From Bacteroidales bacterium (lineage in GTDB: Bacteria > Bacteroidota > Bacteroidia > Bacteroidales > UBA12077), in the NCBI GenBank assembly GCA_003446015.1, contig DMBU01000068.1, positions 17,910-81,909 of the forward strand: a stretch of DNA of 64,000 nt. Reading direction: 5' to 3'. Below the pieces are notes generated by a model that ran no database searches, had not been told where the DNA came from, and was given only the letters and a program-made list of their open reading frames with translations. Shown piece by piece: positions 1-9,359 of this stretch (the stretch's first letter is position 1; each line of letters starts with the position of its first letter). The position numbers and the translations under genes are program-made.

Positions 1-36
1 CAGACAAAACGACGGGCCATGCGAGAGCGTGAATGG

Positions 37-97
37 AATAAATTATAGAATTCCAACAAAGGAGCTCGCTTACTTTGTTTGGAATTGTTAATTTATT
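37..97. repeat. imperfect palindrome at left edge
   Basis: AATTCCAACAAAG at 49-61 pairs with CTTTGTTTGGAATT at 73-86 (one bulge). The stem is extended outward by AATAAATTA against TAATTTATT. No gene is visible in 1-394, so this is probably an intergenic palindromic repeat or the terminator of a gene lying to the left. Confidence 0.5.
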
Positions 98-141
98 ACA
101 GAGCGGGATGAAGTGTTGTTTTGTCTTGACTTTTTTTGAAA

Positions 142-165
142 CTTTTTTGGGTCAAGCCAAAAAAG
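142..165. repeat. hairpin in leftmost intergenic region
   Basis: CTTTTTTGG and CCAAAAAAG form a perfect 9-bp stem around GTCAAG. CTTGAC at 125-130 could compete for the GTCAAG loop. It may be a dispersed intergenic repeat. Nothing else is recognisable in 1-340. Confidence 0.4.
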
Positions 166-341
166 TGAAAACAAATAAGGATATTTTTTATTATAAAATC
201 AAAGGTTACAACGAGAATTAGATTTTGTTCTGATTATTTTATAAAGGAACTAAAATGCTACAGCCGTAAAAAATAGTTTAGAATAAACGTTCTAATCTTC
301 CCACAACTATTTAAAGTGATCCGTGATTGTTAAATTCTAAC

Positions 342-376
342 TTGAAACTTTAAACTCGAAACTTTAATTATCTTTG
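342..376 (+). promoter_or_regulatory. Bacteroidota-type promoter for the ABC-F gene
   Basis: TATCTTTG at 369-376 is an exact match to the -7 motif TAnnTTTG. TTG at 342-344 is a possible -33 element. The start codon at 395 lies 18 bases past the -7 box, so the leader is very short. This placement argues against the TTG inside the box (374) being the start codon. Confidence 0.6.
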
Positions 377-394
377 CGGAAATTAATTATTCTT

Positions 395-2335
395 ATGATT
401 TCTGTTGATCAGTTAACTGTTGAGTTTGGAGGTTTCCAATTATTTAATGATGTCTCATTTTTAATTAATCCTAAAGATAGAATAGGATTAGTAGGTAAAA
501 ATGGAGCAGGGAAATCTACTTTGCTTAAAGTATTTATGAAAATACAGCCTCCAACAAAAGGCTCTGTAACTGTTCCTTCACATGTTAGTTTGGGTTATCT
601 TCCACAAAATATGGTGGTTAAAGATAAAAGAACTGTTTTTGAGGAATCTCGTAAAGCTTTTTCCGAAGTTTTACATCTTGATGAAAAAATAAAAAAAATT
701 AATATTCAACTTGCCCAAAGGGACGATTATGAATCTCAGGAATATCTCGATTTAATTCACGATTTAACAGAAGCAGGCGACCGATACCAAATGCTTGGAG
801 GTGGATCTATTGAGGCAAGCATTGAACAAACCTTGCTTGGGCTCGGATTTAAAACAACTGATTTTAACCGGCCTACATCTGAATTTAGTGGTGGTTGGCG
901 GATGCGAATAGAATTGGCTAAAATCCTGTTACAAAGGCCAAATGTTCTATTGCTCGATGAACCTACAAACCACCTCGATATAGAAGCTATACAATGGTTC
1001 GAAGATTTTTTAAAAGATTACCCTGGAGCCGTAGTTCTTATTTCGCACGACAGGGCTTTTTTAGATAATATCACGAAAAGAACCGTTGAAATTTCAATGG
1101 GGAAAATTTACGATTATAATGCTGCTTATTCTAAGTACGAAGTGTTGAGAAAGGAGCGGAGAGAGCAACAAATGGCGGCATACAGAAATCAGCGGAAATT
1201 AATTGAAGAAACCGAAGATTTTATTGAGCGTTTTAGATATAAGGCCACTAAAGCTGTTCAGGTTCAATCCAGAATTAAACAACTCGACAAAATTGATCGA
1301 ATCGAAGTTGACGAAATGGATAATGCAGCTATTAATATAAAATTCCCTCCCGCCCCACGCTCCGGTGATTTAGTGGTTAGAACAAAAGACATGACAAAAA
1401 GTTATGGTGATCTTACAGTTTTTAAAGACATTGAGCTAACTGTAACTCGTGGTGAAAAGATTGCTTTTGTGGGCAGAAACGGAGAAGGAAAAACAACACT
1501 TTCAAGAATAATTGTTGGCGATCTTGATTATTCAGGTGAATTGAAAATAGGACACAATGTGGCTATTGGGTACTTTGCCCAAAATCAGGACGAATTGCTG
1601 GAAGAAAATAAAACAGTTTTTCAAACCATTGATGATATTGCGGTTGGTGATGTTAGAACAAAAATCAGAGATATTTTAGGTGCATTCCTTTTTGGTGGTG
1701 AAGATATTGATAAAAAAGTGAAGGTTTTATCTGGTGGTGAACGATCGCGTCTGGCAATGGCCAAACTTCTTTTAAAACCATACAATTTGCTTGTTCTCGA
1801 TGAGCCTACTAACCATCTGGATATGCGTTCAAAAGATATTCTTAAAAAGGCTTTAAAAGATTATGAAGGAACCTTGATTATGGTTTCGCATGACAGGGAG
1901 TTTTTAGATAATTTGGTTGATAAAGTTTATGAATTCAGAGATAAAAACATTCGCGAACATATTGGAGGAATTTATGAGTTTCTGCGTAAGCGAAAGCTTG
2001 AGAATTTAAAGGAACTCGAACGAAAAGAGAAATCAGTTAACCAAAGCAGTTCGAACAAAAATTCAGATAACAAACAATCATATCTCGAAAGAAAAGAATT
2101 CGATAAATTAATTCGTAAATCAGAAAACGATGTAAAATCAAGTGAATCGAAAATTGAAAGTATTGAGAAAGAGATGCAACAGCTTAGTGATATTTTATCT
2201 GATCCTGAGAAACTGAATAATGACTCAAGCCTGTTTTCAAAATACGAGGATTTGAAAAAAGATCTCGAACATGAAATGAAAATATGGGAAAAATCTACCG
2301 AAGAGCTTGAAGGATTGAAACAACAAAGAAATTGA
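395..2335 (+). CDS. ABC-F family ATPase (translation/ribosome factor, EttA/Uup type)
   Basis: Soluble 646-residue protein with two ATPase halves and no membrane segment. Half one has Walker A GKNGAGKST (about residue 36), signature SGGWRMRIELAK and LLLDEPTNHLD. Half two has GRNGEGKTT, SGGERSRLAMAK and LVLDEPTNHLD. A charged coiled-coil tail covers roughly residues 555-646, as in Uup-like members. ABC-F proteins act on ribosomes in translation or antibiotic protection; the exact substrate cannot be read from sequence. The ATG at 395 is preferred over an in-frame TTG at 374 because the TTG overlaps the -7 promoter box. The GWxTD and RlmB genes follow closely on the same strand and may be co-transcribed. 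Confidence 0.93.
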   Translation: MISVDQLTVEFGGFQLFNDVSFLINPKDRIGLVGKNGAGKSTLLKVFMKIQPPTKGSVTVPSHVSLGYLPQNMVVKDKRTVFEESRKAFSEVLHLDEKIKKINIQLAQRDDYESQEYLDLIHDLTEAGDRYQMLGGGSIEASIEQTLLGLGFKTTDFNRPTSEFSGGWRMRIELAKILLQRPNVLLLDEPTNHLDIEAIQWFEDFLKDYPGAVVLISHDRAFLDNITKRTVEISMGKIYDYNAAYSKYEVLRKERREQQMAAYRNQRKLIEETEDFIERFRYKATKAVQVQSRIKQLDKIDRIEVDEMDNAAINIKFPPAPRSGDLVVRTKDMTKSYGDLTVFKDIELTVTRGEKIAFVGRNGEGKTTLSRIIVGDLDYSGELKIGHNVAIGYFAQNQDELLEENKTVFQTIDDIAVGDVRTKIRDILGAFLFGGEDIDKKVKVLSGGERSRLAMAKLLLKPYNLLVLDEPTNHLDMRSKDILKKALKDYEGTLIMVSHDREFLDNLVDKVYEFRDKNIREHIGGIYEFLRKRKLENLKELERKEKSVNQSSSNKNSDNKQSYLERKEFDKLIRKSENDVKSSESKIESIEKEMQQLSDILSDPEKLNNDSSLFSKYEDLKKDLEHEMKIWEKSTEELEGLKQQRN

Positions 2336-2369
2336 GTATATTTATCATTCAGAATCTGAGCCAAATACT

Positions 2370-3656
2370 ATGATAAACCAGCTGAAACATTGGATTATAA
2401 TTTTGATTTCTGTTTTCATGTTTTCGTGTAAAGGATCCCAAAAAACAATGACTCCCCGCAATCTGGAGCGAATCTATAATCCGGCAAGCTCAACATTACA
2501 CCCTGAAATAAAGGTTTACAATATTTCCGATTCAACTTCTCTTTTTGTCGAAAGAATTTATTGCAAAGACTTACTCTATAATCAAGCGAATGTGGAAAAT
2601 AAATTATTAGCCAGAGTTAAAGTGATCTATAATTTGTATGATATAAACAACAAACAAAATCTGGTTGATAGTGCAACAAACACATTTAATTTCGAGAAGA
2701 ACACCAATATATTGTATCATACACTTGAAATACCTGTTAAAACCTCAATTGGGAATTCCTATATCTTAGAGGTTATAACATCAGACATAAACAGAAACAA
2801 TAATCAATATTCATTTCGGATAATTGATCGCTTAAACCATATCAATCCACAGGATTTTATGGTTACCAATACATTGAATAATGAGTTACTTACAAATTCA
2901 TTAATTAACGAAAAAGCTCAGTTCTCCATTAAGCACTATAAAGAGGATTTCGACTTTTTTACTATTTATTATTATTCGTATAATTTCAAGACTCCTGATC
3001 CTCCATATATGAACGATTCGGTGTACGGTGAGTTCGAACTTGCCGATACAAATTGGATTTGTTATGTAGATTCAATTCATTATTCTGATTTTCAAGAAGA
3101 AGGAGTTTATTATTTCAAAACAAAAAACGCTACGTTGGAATTATCTGAAGGTTTTGCTTTATTCAACTTTGGCGAAGGATTTCCTGTTGTTCGAACACCG
3201 GATGACCTGGCAAAGCCTCTCAAGTACCTGGGAGCAATTGATTCAGTTCAGGTTTCTGATTCGACAGGGAAACTTACAAAACTAGCTGTAGATAAATTTT
3301 GGCTCGATAAAGCAAATAATTTAGATAAAGCAAAGGAACTGCTTAAAGTTTATTACAACAGGGTTATGTTTGCAAATATGTATTTTACCTCATATAAAGA
3401 AGGTTGGCAAACCGATCGGGGAATGATTTATATTATTTATGGATTACCCGATTATCTTTTTAAATCGGGCGAAGAGGAAAGATGGATATATAACCCTGTA
3501 GGGGTGGGCCCGGGAATAAGCTTTACGTTTAAATTTATGAGAAACCCTTTCAGTTTAAATCATTACAAATTGGATAGAGAAAAATTAAAAACAACAGGCT
3601 GGGACGAGGCAATTAAATTGTGGAATAGTGGAGAAATATTATATTTTCAAAATTAA
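2370..3656 (+). CDS. GWxTD domain lipoprotein
   Basis: A 428-residue protein with a hydrophobic signal ending in the lipobox FMFSC (Cys about residue 20), so it is a predicted lipoprotein. The C-terminal part carries the name-giving GWQTDRGMIYIIYG motif followed by a Pro-Asp, as in the GWxTD family of Bacteroidota. Function is unknown; the middle region looks beta-rich and shows no enzyme motif. It lies 34 bases after the ABC-F gene and 6 bases before rlmB, so the three genes probably form one transcription unit, although no functional link between a surface lipoprotein and rRNA methylation is obvious. Confidence 0.85.
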   Translation: MINQLKHWIIILISVFMFSCKGSQKTMTPRNLERIYNPASSTLHPEIKVYNISDSTSLFVERIYCKDLLYNQANVENKLLARVKVIYNLYDINNKQNLVDSATNTFNFEKNTNILYHTLEIPVKTSIGNSYILEVITSDINRNNNQYSFRIIDRLNHINPQDFMVTNTLNNELLTNSLINEKAQFSIKHYKEDFDFFTIYYYSYNFKTPDPPYMNDSVYGEFELADTNWICYVDSIHYSDFQEEGVYYFKTKNATLELSEGFALFNFGEGFPVVRTPDDLAKPLKYLGAIDSVQVSDSTGKLTKLAVDKFWLDKANNLDKAKELLKVYYNRVMFANMYFTSYKEGWQTDRGMIYIIYGLPDYLFKSGEEERWIYNPVGVGPGISFTFKFMRNPFSLNHYKLDREKLKTTGWDEAIKLWNSGEILYFQN

Positions 3657-3662
3657 AAGATA

Positions 3663-4406
3663 ATGATACAACAAGAGAAAGATTTTATATTTGGTATTAG
3701 AGCTGTTATTGAAGCCATTAGATCGGGTAAGCAAATTGATAAGCTAATGATTAAGGCTGGATTAAAAGGTGAGCTTATTTTTGAATTAATGGATTTGGTT
3801 AAAAGTCTTCAAATTCCGATTCAGTATGTGCCCAACGAAAGAATTAACCGGGTAACCATGAAAAATCATCAGGGTGTATTAGCTTTCATTTCACCCATTG
3901 AGTTTCAAAATATTGATAACATATTACCTGCACTTTTTGAGGCTGGCAAAACACCTTTTATCGTTATTCTTGATAAGGTTACTGATGTTCGTAATTTTGG
4001 TGCAATAACGCGAACTGCTGAGTGTGCTAAGGTTGATGTTATTATTATTCCGGAAAAAGGTTCTGCTCAGATATCTGCCGACGCAGTTAAAACTTCGGCT
4101 GGAGCATTGCTTAAGATACCGGTTTGCAGGGTTAAAAATCTTGCACAAACTATAAAATTTTTACAACAAAGTGGAATACAGATTGTAGCAGCTTCGGAAA
4201 AAGCTGATGATTATTATTACAAAGTTGATTTTACAATTCCAACAGCAATATTAATGGGCGCAGAAGATAAAGGTGTTGATCTGGAATACTTAAAAGTAGC
4301 CGATCAAATGGTTAAAATTCCAATACTTGGAGAAATAGAATCATTAAATGTTTCGGTTGCTGCATCTATTTTAATTTACGAAACGGTAAAGCAGCGATTA
4401 AATTAA
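3663..4406 (+). CDS. rlmB: 23S rRNA 2'-O-methyltransferase RlmB (SpoU/TrmH family)
   Basis: The 247-residue length fits TrmH/RlmB proteins. The N-terminal substrate-binding domain (residues 1-75) starts with FIFGIRAVIEAI. The SPOUT domain follows with DKVTDVRNFGAITRTAE (motif 1, conserved Asn-Arg), IPILGEIESLNVSVAASI (motif 3) and MGAEDKGV (motif 2). The family methylates G2251 of 23S rRNA; RlmB versus another TrmH paralogue is the only real uncertainty. The stop codon overlaps that of the convergent histidine kinase gene: TAA at 4404-4406 against TTA at 4403-4405. Confidence 0.9.
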   Translation: MIQQEKDFIFGIRAVIEAIRSGKQIDKLMIKAGLKGELIFELMDLVKSLQIPIQYVPNERINRVTMKNHQGVLAFISPIEFQNIDNILPALFEAGKTPFIVILDKVTDVRNFGAITRTAECAKVDVIIIPEKGSAQISADAVKTSAGALLKIPVCRVKNLAQTIKFLQQSGIQIVAASEKADDYYYKVDFTIPTAILMGAEDKGVDLEYLKVADQMVKIPILGEIESLNVSVAASILIYETVKQRLN

Positions 4407-6181
4407 GCTTTTTTAAGTGTGAATTTAAATGAAGAACCTTTACCCGGTTCACTTTCAATCCATATTTTGCCCTGATTCATTTCAATAAACTCTTTGCAAA
4501 TGATTAAGCCTAGTCCTGATCCTTTTTCCCGGTTTGTTCCCGGATTTGAGAAACTTTGGTCAATATTGAATATTTTTTGCTGATCTTTTTCTGATATGCC
4601 AATACCTTGATCTGCAATTTCAATCTCAACAAGTTTATTTACCAACATTGCAGTTATTGTAAAAGTGCTATCAGGATAGGAGAATTTTATGGCATTGGTA
4701 ATCATATTTCGAAAAACTGTACTTACCATATTCATATCGGCAAACACCTTAATTTCAGGATTAATCTTAATAAGTACTTTAATTTTCTTGTCATTCATTA
4801 ATTCCTGAAAAAGAGGAATAATATTGTCGACTAGTTTTTTTAAGCTAAACTTCTCTGGAATGATTCTTATACTTCCTGTTTGCGAACGCGACCATTCTAA
4901 AAGATTTTCCAGCAACGAATACAGTTGTTTCGACGATTGATTCATTTTAATAATCAAATCGTGCATATCTTCAGGAGGCAGGTTTTTAAAATCTTCGGCT
5001 AAAAACTCGGTTTGACCTAAGAAACCTCCAATGGCACCTTTTAAATCGTGAGATATGATCGAGAAAAATTTATCTTTTGTCGTGTTTAACTTATTTAAAA
5101 CCTCGGTTTGTTCTGTGATTTCGACATTTTTTTCCGAAAGCAATTTGAGGGCATTCTTTTTCGCCTGCCCTTGCCTATATAAAAGAACAAGTAAGAAAAC
5201 GAAGGTAACAATTGCAATAGAAAAGATTAAAATGATAAGCTTTCCCAACTGATTTTGTTTATTAAGCAACTCAATTTCTTTTTGCTTTTTATTTGTTTCG
5301 TACTGAATTTCTAGCTCTGCAATTTCTTTTCTTGACTCCTGACTTAAACGGTTATTTCTTAGTTCGGTAAACAACTCATAATAATACAATGCTTTTTGGA
5401 AGTTAATTTTACGTTTATACATATCATATAAACACTTATAATTGCTTTCCAGCGTATGTAAATCATTTATTGCTTCAGACATTTCAATACTATTCTGAAA
5501 ATAGCGTAATGCCTCAATATAGTTGTTTAACATACTGTGTATTTCGCCAATATTTAAGAGTGAAGTAGCTATCCCTGATTTATTGTGTAATGCTTTTTCC
5601 AGATCATAAGATCTTGTATAATATTCGAGGGCTTTACTATAATCTCCCATATGGAAATATAATACCCCAATATTATTTAAGGTGGTGCTTAATCCTGCCG
5701 AATCTTTAAGTCTTTCTTTAATTGCTAAACTTTCCAGGTAATACTGAATAGCTATTTCATATTTTTCAATGTACCGGTATACTATTCCAAGATTATTATA
5801 GGCAGTTCCAATTCCATCAATATCTTCCTGCTGAACATTTGTTTTTAGAAATATTTCAAAATATTCAATTGATTTCTCAATTTCATCCATATAAAAATAG
5901 GCCTCACCCAAAAAAGAACTTGCTAAATCAATATATTGTAAGTTTCCTTCTTTCTCAGCAATTCTTAAAAGTTCGCTGGCATATTTTACGGCTTCCTCAA
6001 CTGAGTTGTTCATAAATTCCTTAGAAAGCAGCCTTAAAGTTGCCATTCTGGATACCCCATCCTGATTTTCCAGTACCTGTAGTAAACTATCTGTTTTTGT
6101 CGGGTTAGCTGAACCAAATACAACAAATGTAGAAAATAGAAGTAAAAATAATATGTTAGAAAACTTAGGCATTCTGATCAA
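4403..6181 (-). CDS. TPR-containing membrane sensor histidine kinase
   Basis: A 592-residue protein. A signal peptide (residues 1-25) precedes about six TPR units (roughly 50-290, for example the GTAYNNLGIVYRYIEKYEIA type), then one membrane helix (about 313-333), a coiled coil, a HisKA motif FFSIISHDLKGAIGGF and a complete HATPase_c domain (N box NMITNAIKF, G1 DQGIGI, G2 GSGLGL). The TPRs should face the periplasm. The usual Arg-Asn-Pro after the phospho-His region is replaced by Lys-Gly-Ala. No response regulator is adjacent. It is clearly paralogous to the kinase at 6401-7615. Confidence 0.9.
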   Translation of the reverse strand: MIRMPKFSNILFLLLFSTFVVFGSANPTKTDSLLQVLENQDGVSRMATLRLLSKEFMNNSVEEAVKYASELLRIAEKEGNLQYIDLASSFLGEAYFYMDEIEKSIEYFEIFLKTNVQQEDIDGIGTAYNNLGIVYRYIEKYEIAIQYYLESLAIKERLKDSAGLSTTLNNIGVLYFHMGDYSKALEYYTRSYDLEKALHNKSGIATSLLNIGEIHSMLNNYIEALRYFQNSIEMSEAINDLHTLESNYKCLYDMYKRKINFQKALYYYELFTELRNNRLSQESRKEIAELEIQYETNKKQKEIELLNKQNQLGKLIILIFSIAIVTFVFLLVLLYRQGQAKKNALKLLSEKNVEITEQTEVLNKLNTTKDKFFSIISHDLKGAIGGFLGQTEFLAEDFKNLPPEDMHDLIIKMNQSSKQLYSLLENLLEWSRSQTGSIRIIPEKFSLKKLVDNIIPLFQELMNDKKIKVLIKINPEIKVFADMNMVSTVFRNMITNAIKFSYPDSTFTITAMLVNKLVEIEIADQGIGISEKDQQKIFNIDQSFSNPGTNREKGSGLGLIICKEFIEMNQGKIWIESEPGKGSSFKFTLKKA

Positions 6182-6400
6182 TCCGGTTTGGTAAAGTGCT
6201 TGTTCGTAATGACCTTAAATATATGAATTAATCTTAAACTTTTTGATTTGTAAAGAATAAATCCTTATTCAGTCTTTACTGTATGATGAATTTAATAGGA
6301 TTGTTGAGCTTCCCTCGGCTGGTTCATTTTTTTGATATTTTTTATTCAAATAGGATTCAAAATTTTTCGATAAAACTATGGTTTCTTATTCCTTAAAGGT

Positions 6401-7615
6401 TTATTTTTTAGGTAGAGTAAATGTAAATTCGGAACCTTTATTAAGATCACTTTCAACCCAGATTTTACCTCTGTTTTTTTCCACGAATTCCTTGCATAAA
6501 ATCAAACCTAAACCGGTTCCTTTTTCTTCTGAAGTGCCGGGGGTTGTTAAGTGCTGGTCAATCCTGAATAATTTTTCCCGATCTTCTTTTTTAATCCCTA
6601 TTCCATTGTCGATTACTGATAATTCGACAAATTCTTCTTTTGAAGTGCATCGAATTGATATAATTTCATTGCGATGTGAAAACTTTATTGCATTGCTTAA
6701 CAGATTTCGAATTACTGTTGTAATCATGTTTTCATCAACAAAAACAATTGCTTTCTCATCAAGGTTTAAGCTAATTTTAATACTCTTATTCTCGATATTA
6801 ATCATTAATGCGTCAATGGTTTCATCCACCATTTTCTTAATAGAAATAAACTTGGGTTCGTATGTAATTCCTCCTGTTTGAGCTCGCGACCATTGTAAAA
6901 GATTCTCTAATAAATTATAAAGCTGCTTTGATGCCTCGTTCATCACTTCGATAAATTCCTTGCTTTCATTTTCGGAAAAAACATCAAAATTGTTTGTTAA
7001 AATTTCGGTTAAATTTAAAAAACCGGCAATAGGGTTTCGCAAGTCGTGAGCTATGATTGAAAAGAACTTGTCCTTGCTGGCATTTAATGCAGTAAGCTGT
7101 TCTCTGTGATTTTCAATTTCTTCTTTTTGTAAACTAATTGTTTTTTTAGCTTTTTTTAGATCAATCATTTTTCCAAAAAGTTCAATAGTTCTTTCTCTAA
7201 ACTTTTCGTTCGATTTTTCTAATAATGTTTGATGAATTTCAATTTCTTTTTGCTGTGTTTCGAGCTTTTCATTTTGTAAGCTAATCGTTTTTTTAGCTTT
7301 TTTTAAATCAACCAGTTTGCCAAATAAATCGATGGTTCGGCTACGAAATTTTTCACTATCTTCTTCTAACTTTTTTTGTTGTTTTTCAAGGTCAATTCGT
7401 TGTAATTCAAGATCTCTGAATTGCTCAAATATAATATCCTGAGCTTTTTCAAGACTTAAGATTTTATCGGTAAGTTTTACATTTTCTTCTTGCGACTTTT
7501 TGAAAAAACTGACAATCTCAGAATTTTCTTGATTCAAATTTAAAAGAGATTCCTTGTTAAAAGTTTTATCTTTTTGTTCCTTATTTTTAATATTTTCAGC
7601 TTTTTGATTTGGCAT
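6401..7615 (-). CDS. cytoplasmic coiled-coil histidine kinase
   Basis: A 404-residue protein from the ATG at 7615; an upstream in-frame TTG at 7663 is less likely. There is no signal or membrane helix. Residues 30-170 are coiled coil containing two tandem near-copies of a unit that includes ELFGKMIDLKKAKKTISLQ. The kinase core has FFSIIAHDLRNPIAGF, N box NLLSNAIKF, G1 DNGIGI and G2 GTGLGL, closely matching the neighbouring membrane kinase. It probably senses an internal signal or docks to another protein through the coiled coil. No response regulator adjoins, so its partner is encoded elsewhere. Confidence 0.88.
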   Translation of the reverse strand: MPNQKAENIKNKEQKDKTFNKESLLNLNQENSEIVSFFKKSQEENVKLTDKILSLEKAQDIIFEQFRDLELQRIDLEKQQKKLEEDSEKFRSRTIDLFGKLVDLKKAKKTISLQNEKLETQQKEIEIHQTLLEKSNEKFRERTIELFGKMIDLKKAKKTISLQKEEIENHREQLTALNASKDKFFSIIAHDLRNPIAGFLNLTEILTNNFDVFSENESKEFIEVMNEASKQLYNLLENLLQWSRAQTGGITYEPKFISIKKMVDETIDALMINIENKSIKISLNLDEKAIVFVDENMITTVIRNLLSNAIKFSHRNEIISIRCTSKEEFVELSVIDNGIGIKKEDREKLFRIDQHLTTPGTSEEKGTGLGLILCKEFVEKNRGKIWVESDLNKGSEFTFTLPKK

Positions 7616-7691
7616 TAAATTAAGGTTTGGTAAAAAAAGAGTGTTTAAAATTGCACAAAACAACTAAAAATGAATTCAATTCTAATACGAC

Positions 7692-8030
7692 TTATAACAT
7701 TAAATGTTTCTTTTCATTTTTCTGCCATCCTGCCTGATAATCGTAATCAACAAAGTATATTTTTAGTTCAGCTTGATAGTCGTATTCTGTAAAGAATATT
7801 TTTTTGAGTGCCTGGTAATCATAATCAGTAAAGTACCATAAACCTCTGTTTTCTCTTGCCTGATAATCGTATTTTACTTTATAAACCAACAAATCAGCCT
7901 TATATGAATGATCAGTTACAAATACTTTAACATCAGCCTGGTAATCATAGTTAACAGAGTAAACTTTTTGTGCTTGAACTTCCGTAATCAAAAAAAATAC
8001 GAGTAATATAAATGAACATAAAAATTTCAT
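7692..8030 (-). CDS. secreted YQA-repeat protein (DUF6150-like)
   Basis: A 112-residue protein with a signal peptide ending about VQAQ. It carries about six near-repeats of 12-17 residues built around [YS]DYQA, alternating with short hydrophobic strands such as KVYSVNYDYQAD and KIYFVDYDYQAG. This pattern matches the small Bacteroidota family I know as DUF6150; its function is unknown. The repeat length suggests a small repeating beta structure in the periplasm or on the surface. Its start overlaps the stop of the MscS-type channel gene by ATGA, so the two are translationally coupled on the minus strand. Confidence 0.75.
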   Translation of the reverse strand: MKFLCSFILLVFFLITEVQAQKVYSVNYDYQADVKVFVTDHSYKADLLVYKVKYDYQARENRGLWYFTDYDYQALKKIFFTEYDYQAELKIYFVDYDYQAGWQKNEKKHLML

Positions 8031-9298
8031 GTCTGGCTTCTTAATTGTTTAAAATCTTCGCCTGTAGGATTTTGATATACGCTTAATTCAAATTCAGGAA
8101 CTACAGCTAGAATATGATCAAAAATATCAGCTTGAACCTGCTCATAGTCAGCCCATGCCTGATCTTTACTAAAACAATAAATTTGAATAGGCAAACCCAT
8201 TTCGCTTGGTTGCAAATGTCTCACTATTAGTGTATATCCAGAGCCTTTACTATGTACTTTTGGATGATTCTCAAGATATAATTCGATGTATTTTCTAAAT
8301 ACACCAATGTTGGTCAGGTTTCTTCTACTTACTTTATCATTATCGTCCAGGTCAAGTGATTTATTATATTTTTCAAGTTCAATTTGTTTATCAACAACAT
8401 ATTTCTCGATTAATTTTATTCTTTTAAATTTCTCAAACATTTCATGATCACAAAATTTTATGCTTTTCAAATCAATATGAACTGAACGAGCAATTCTTCT
8501 TCCTTCAGATTCTTCCATTCCCTTCCAGTTCTGAAACGATTCTGAAATTAACGAATAAGTAGGAATTGTAGTTATTGTTCTATCCCAATTTTGAACTTTA
8601 ACCGTATTCAGGGTTATTTCCATAACCGTTCCGTCAGCATTTTTACTGGGCATTGAAATCCAATCACCAATTTTTACCATTTGATTAGCGGTTAATTGAA
8701 TTCCCGACACCAAACCCAGGATCGTATCTTTAAATATTAAAATCAAAATTGCTGCAATGGCTCCTAAACTTGCAAGCAGTTTGGTAGGCGATTTCCCGAT
8801 AATTACCGAAATAACTACAATAGCCCCAATAAAAAAAATAACAATTTTAATACTCTGTATATAACCTTTTATGGGTCTTTCCCTTGAAGTAGGTAGTGTT
8901 GAATATATTTCGTTTAATGCGCTTAAAAACGAATCGAGAATTAACATCCCAATTAGAATAATATAAATGTACGAACAGGTTTGAATAAAATTCGAAATCT
9001 GCGGGTATTCAATTAATCCATTTTTCGAGAAAAAATAAATAATAAGTGCCGGAATTAAATGCGAAACTCTTCGTAATATCTTTTGGTTAAGTATAATATC
9101 ATCCCAGGCCACCTTAGTTTTTTTAACAAAACTTCGAATTACATTAATTAATATTTTTTTTGTTATAAAATAAGCCAGAAATGTTATAATTATTAAGCTA
9201 AGTATTACAATGATATTTTTTGAAGATGCAGCCATTTGTTCTGACAAGCCCCAGCTTATTAAAAGTTCTTTTAGTTTTAATCCAAATGAAGAATTCAT
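8027..9298 (-). CDS. MscS-family mechanosensitive channel (YbdG/MscM-like)
   Basis: A 423-residue protein from ATG 9298 (an in-frame extension to 9361 lacks a good start). About five N-terminal membrane helices lead into the MscS pore/beta region: LLASLGAIAAILILIFKD, then GLVSGIQLTANQMVKIGDWI, the Gly/Ala-rich helix and following Sm-like domain of this family. The cytoplasmic domain contains EITLNTVKVQNWDRTI. Length and the Trp-Asp-Arg segment resemble YbdG. The role is solute release on osmotic downshift. The DUF6150 gene follows with an ATGA overlap. Confidence 0.88.
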   Translation of the reverse strand: MNSSFGLKLKELLISWGLSEQMAASSKNIIVILSLIIITFLAYFITKKILINVIRSFVKKTKVAWDDIILNQKILRRVSHLIPALIIYFFSKNGLIEYPQISNFIQTCSYIYIILIGMLILDSFLSALNEIYSTLPTSRERPIKGYIQSIKIVIFFIGAIVVISVIIGKSPTKLLASLGAIAAILILIFKDTILGLVSGIQLTANQMVKIGDWISMPSKNADGTVMEITLNTVKVQNWDRTITTIPTYSLISESFQNWKGMEESEGRRIARSVHIDLKSIKFCDHEMFEKFKRIKLIEKYVVDKQIELEKYNKSLDLDDNDKVSRRNLTNIGVFRKYIELYLENHPKVHSKGSGYTLIVRHLQPSEMGLPIQIYCFSKDQAWADYEQVQADIFDHILAVVPEFELSVYQNPTGEDFKQLRSQT

Positions 9299-9359
9299 AG
9301 TCAAAGAAATGTTTTGATTAATGATAATTTGTAAATTTAACAAATAAAAAGGGCTTGAC

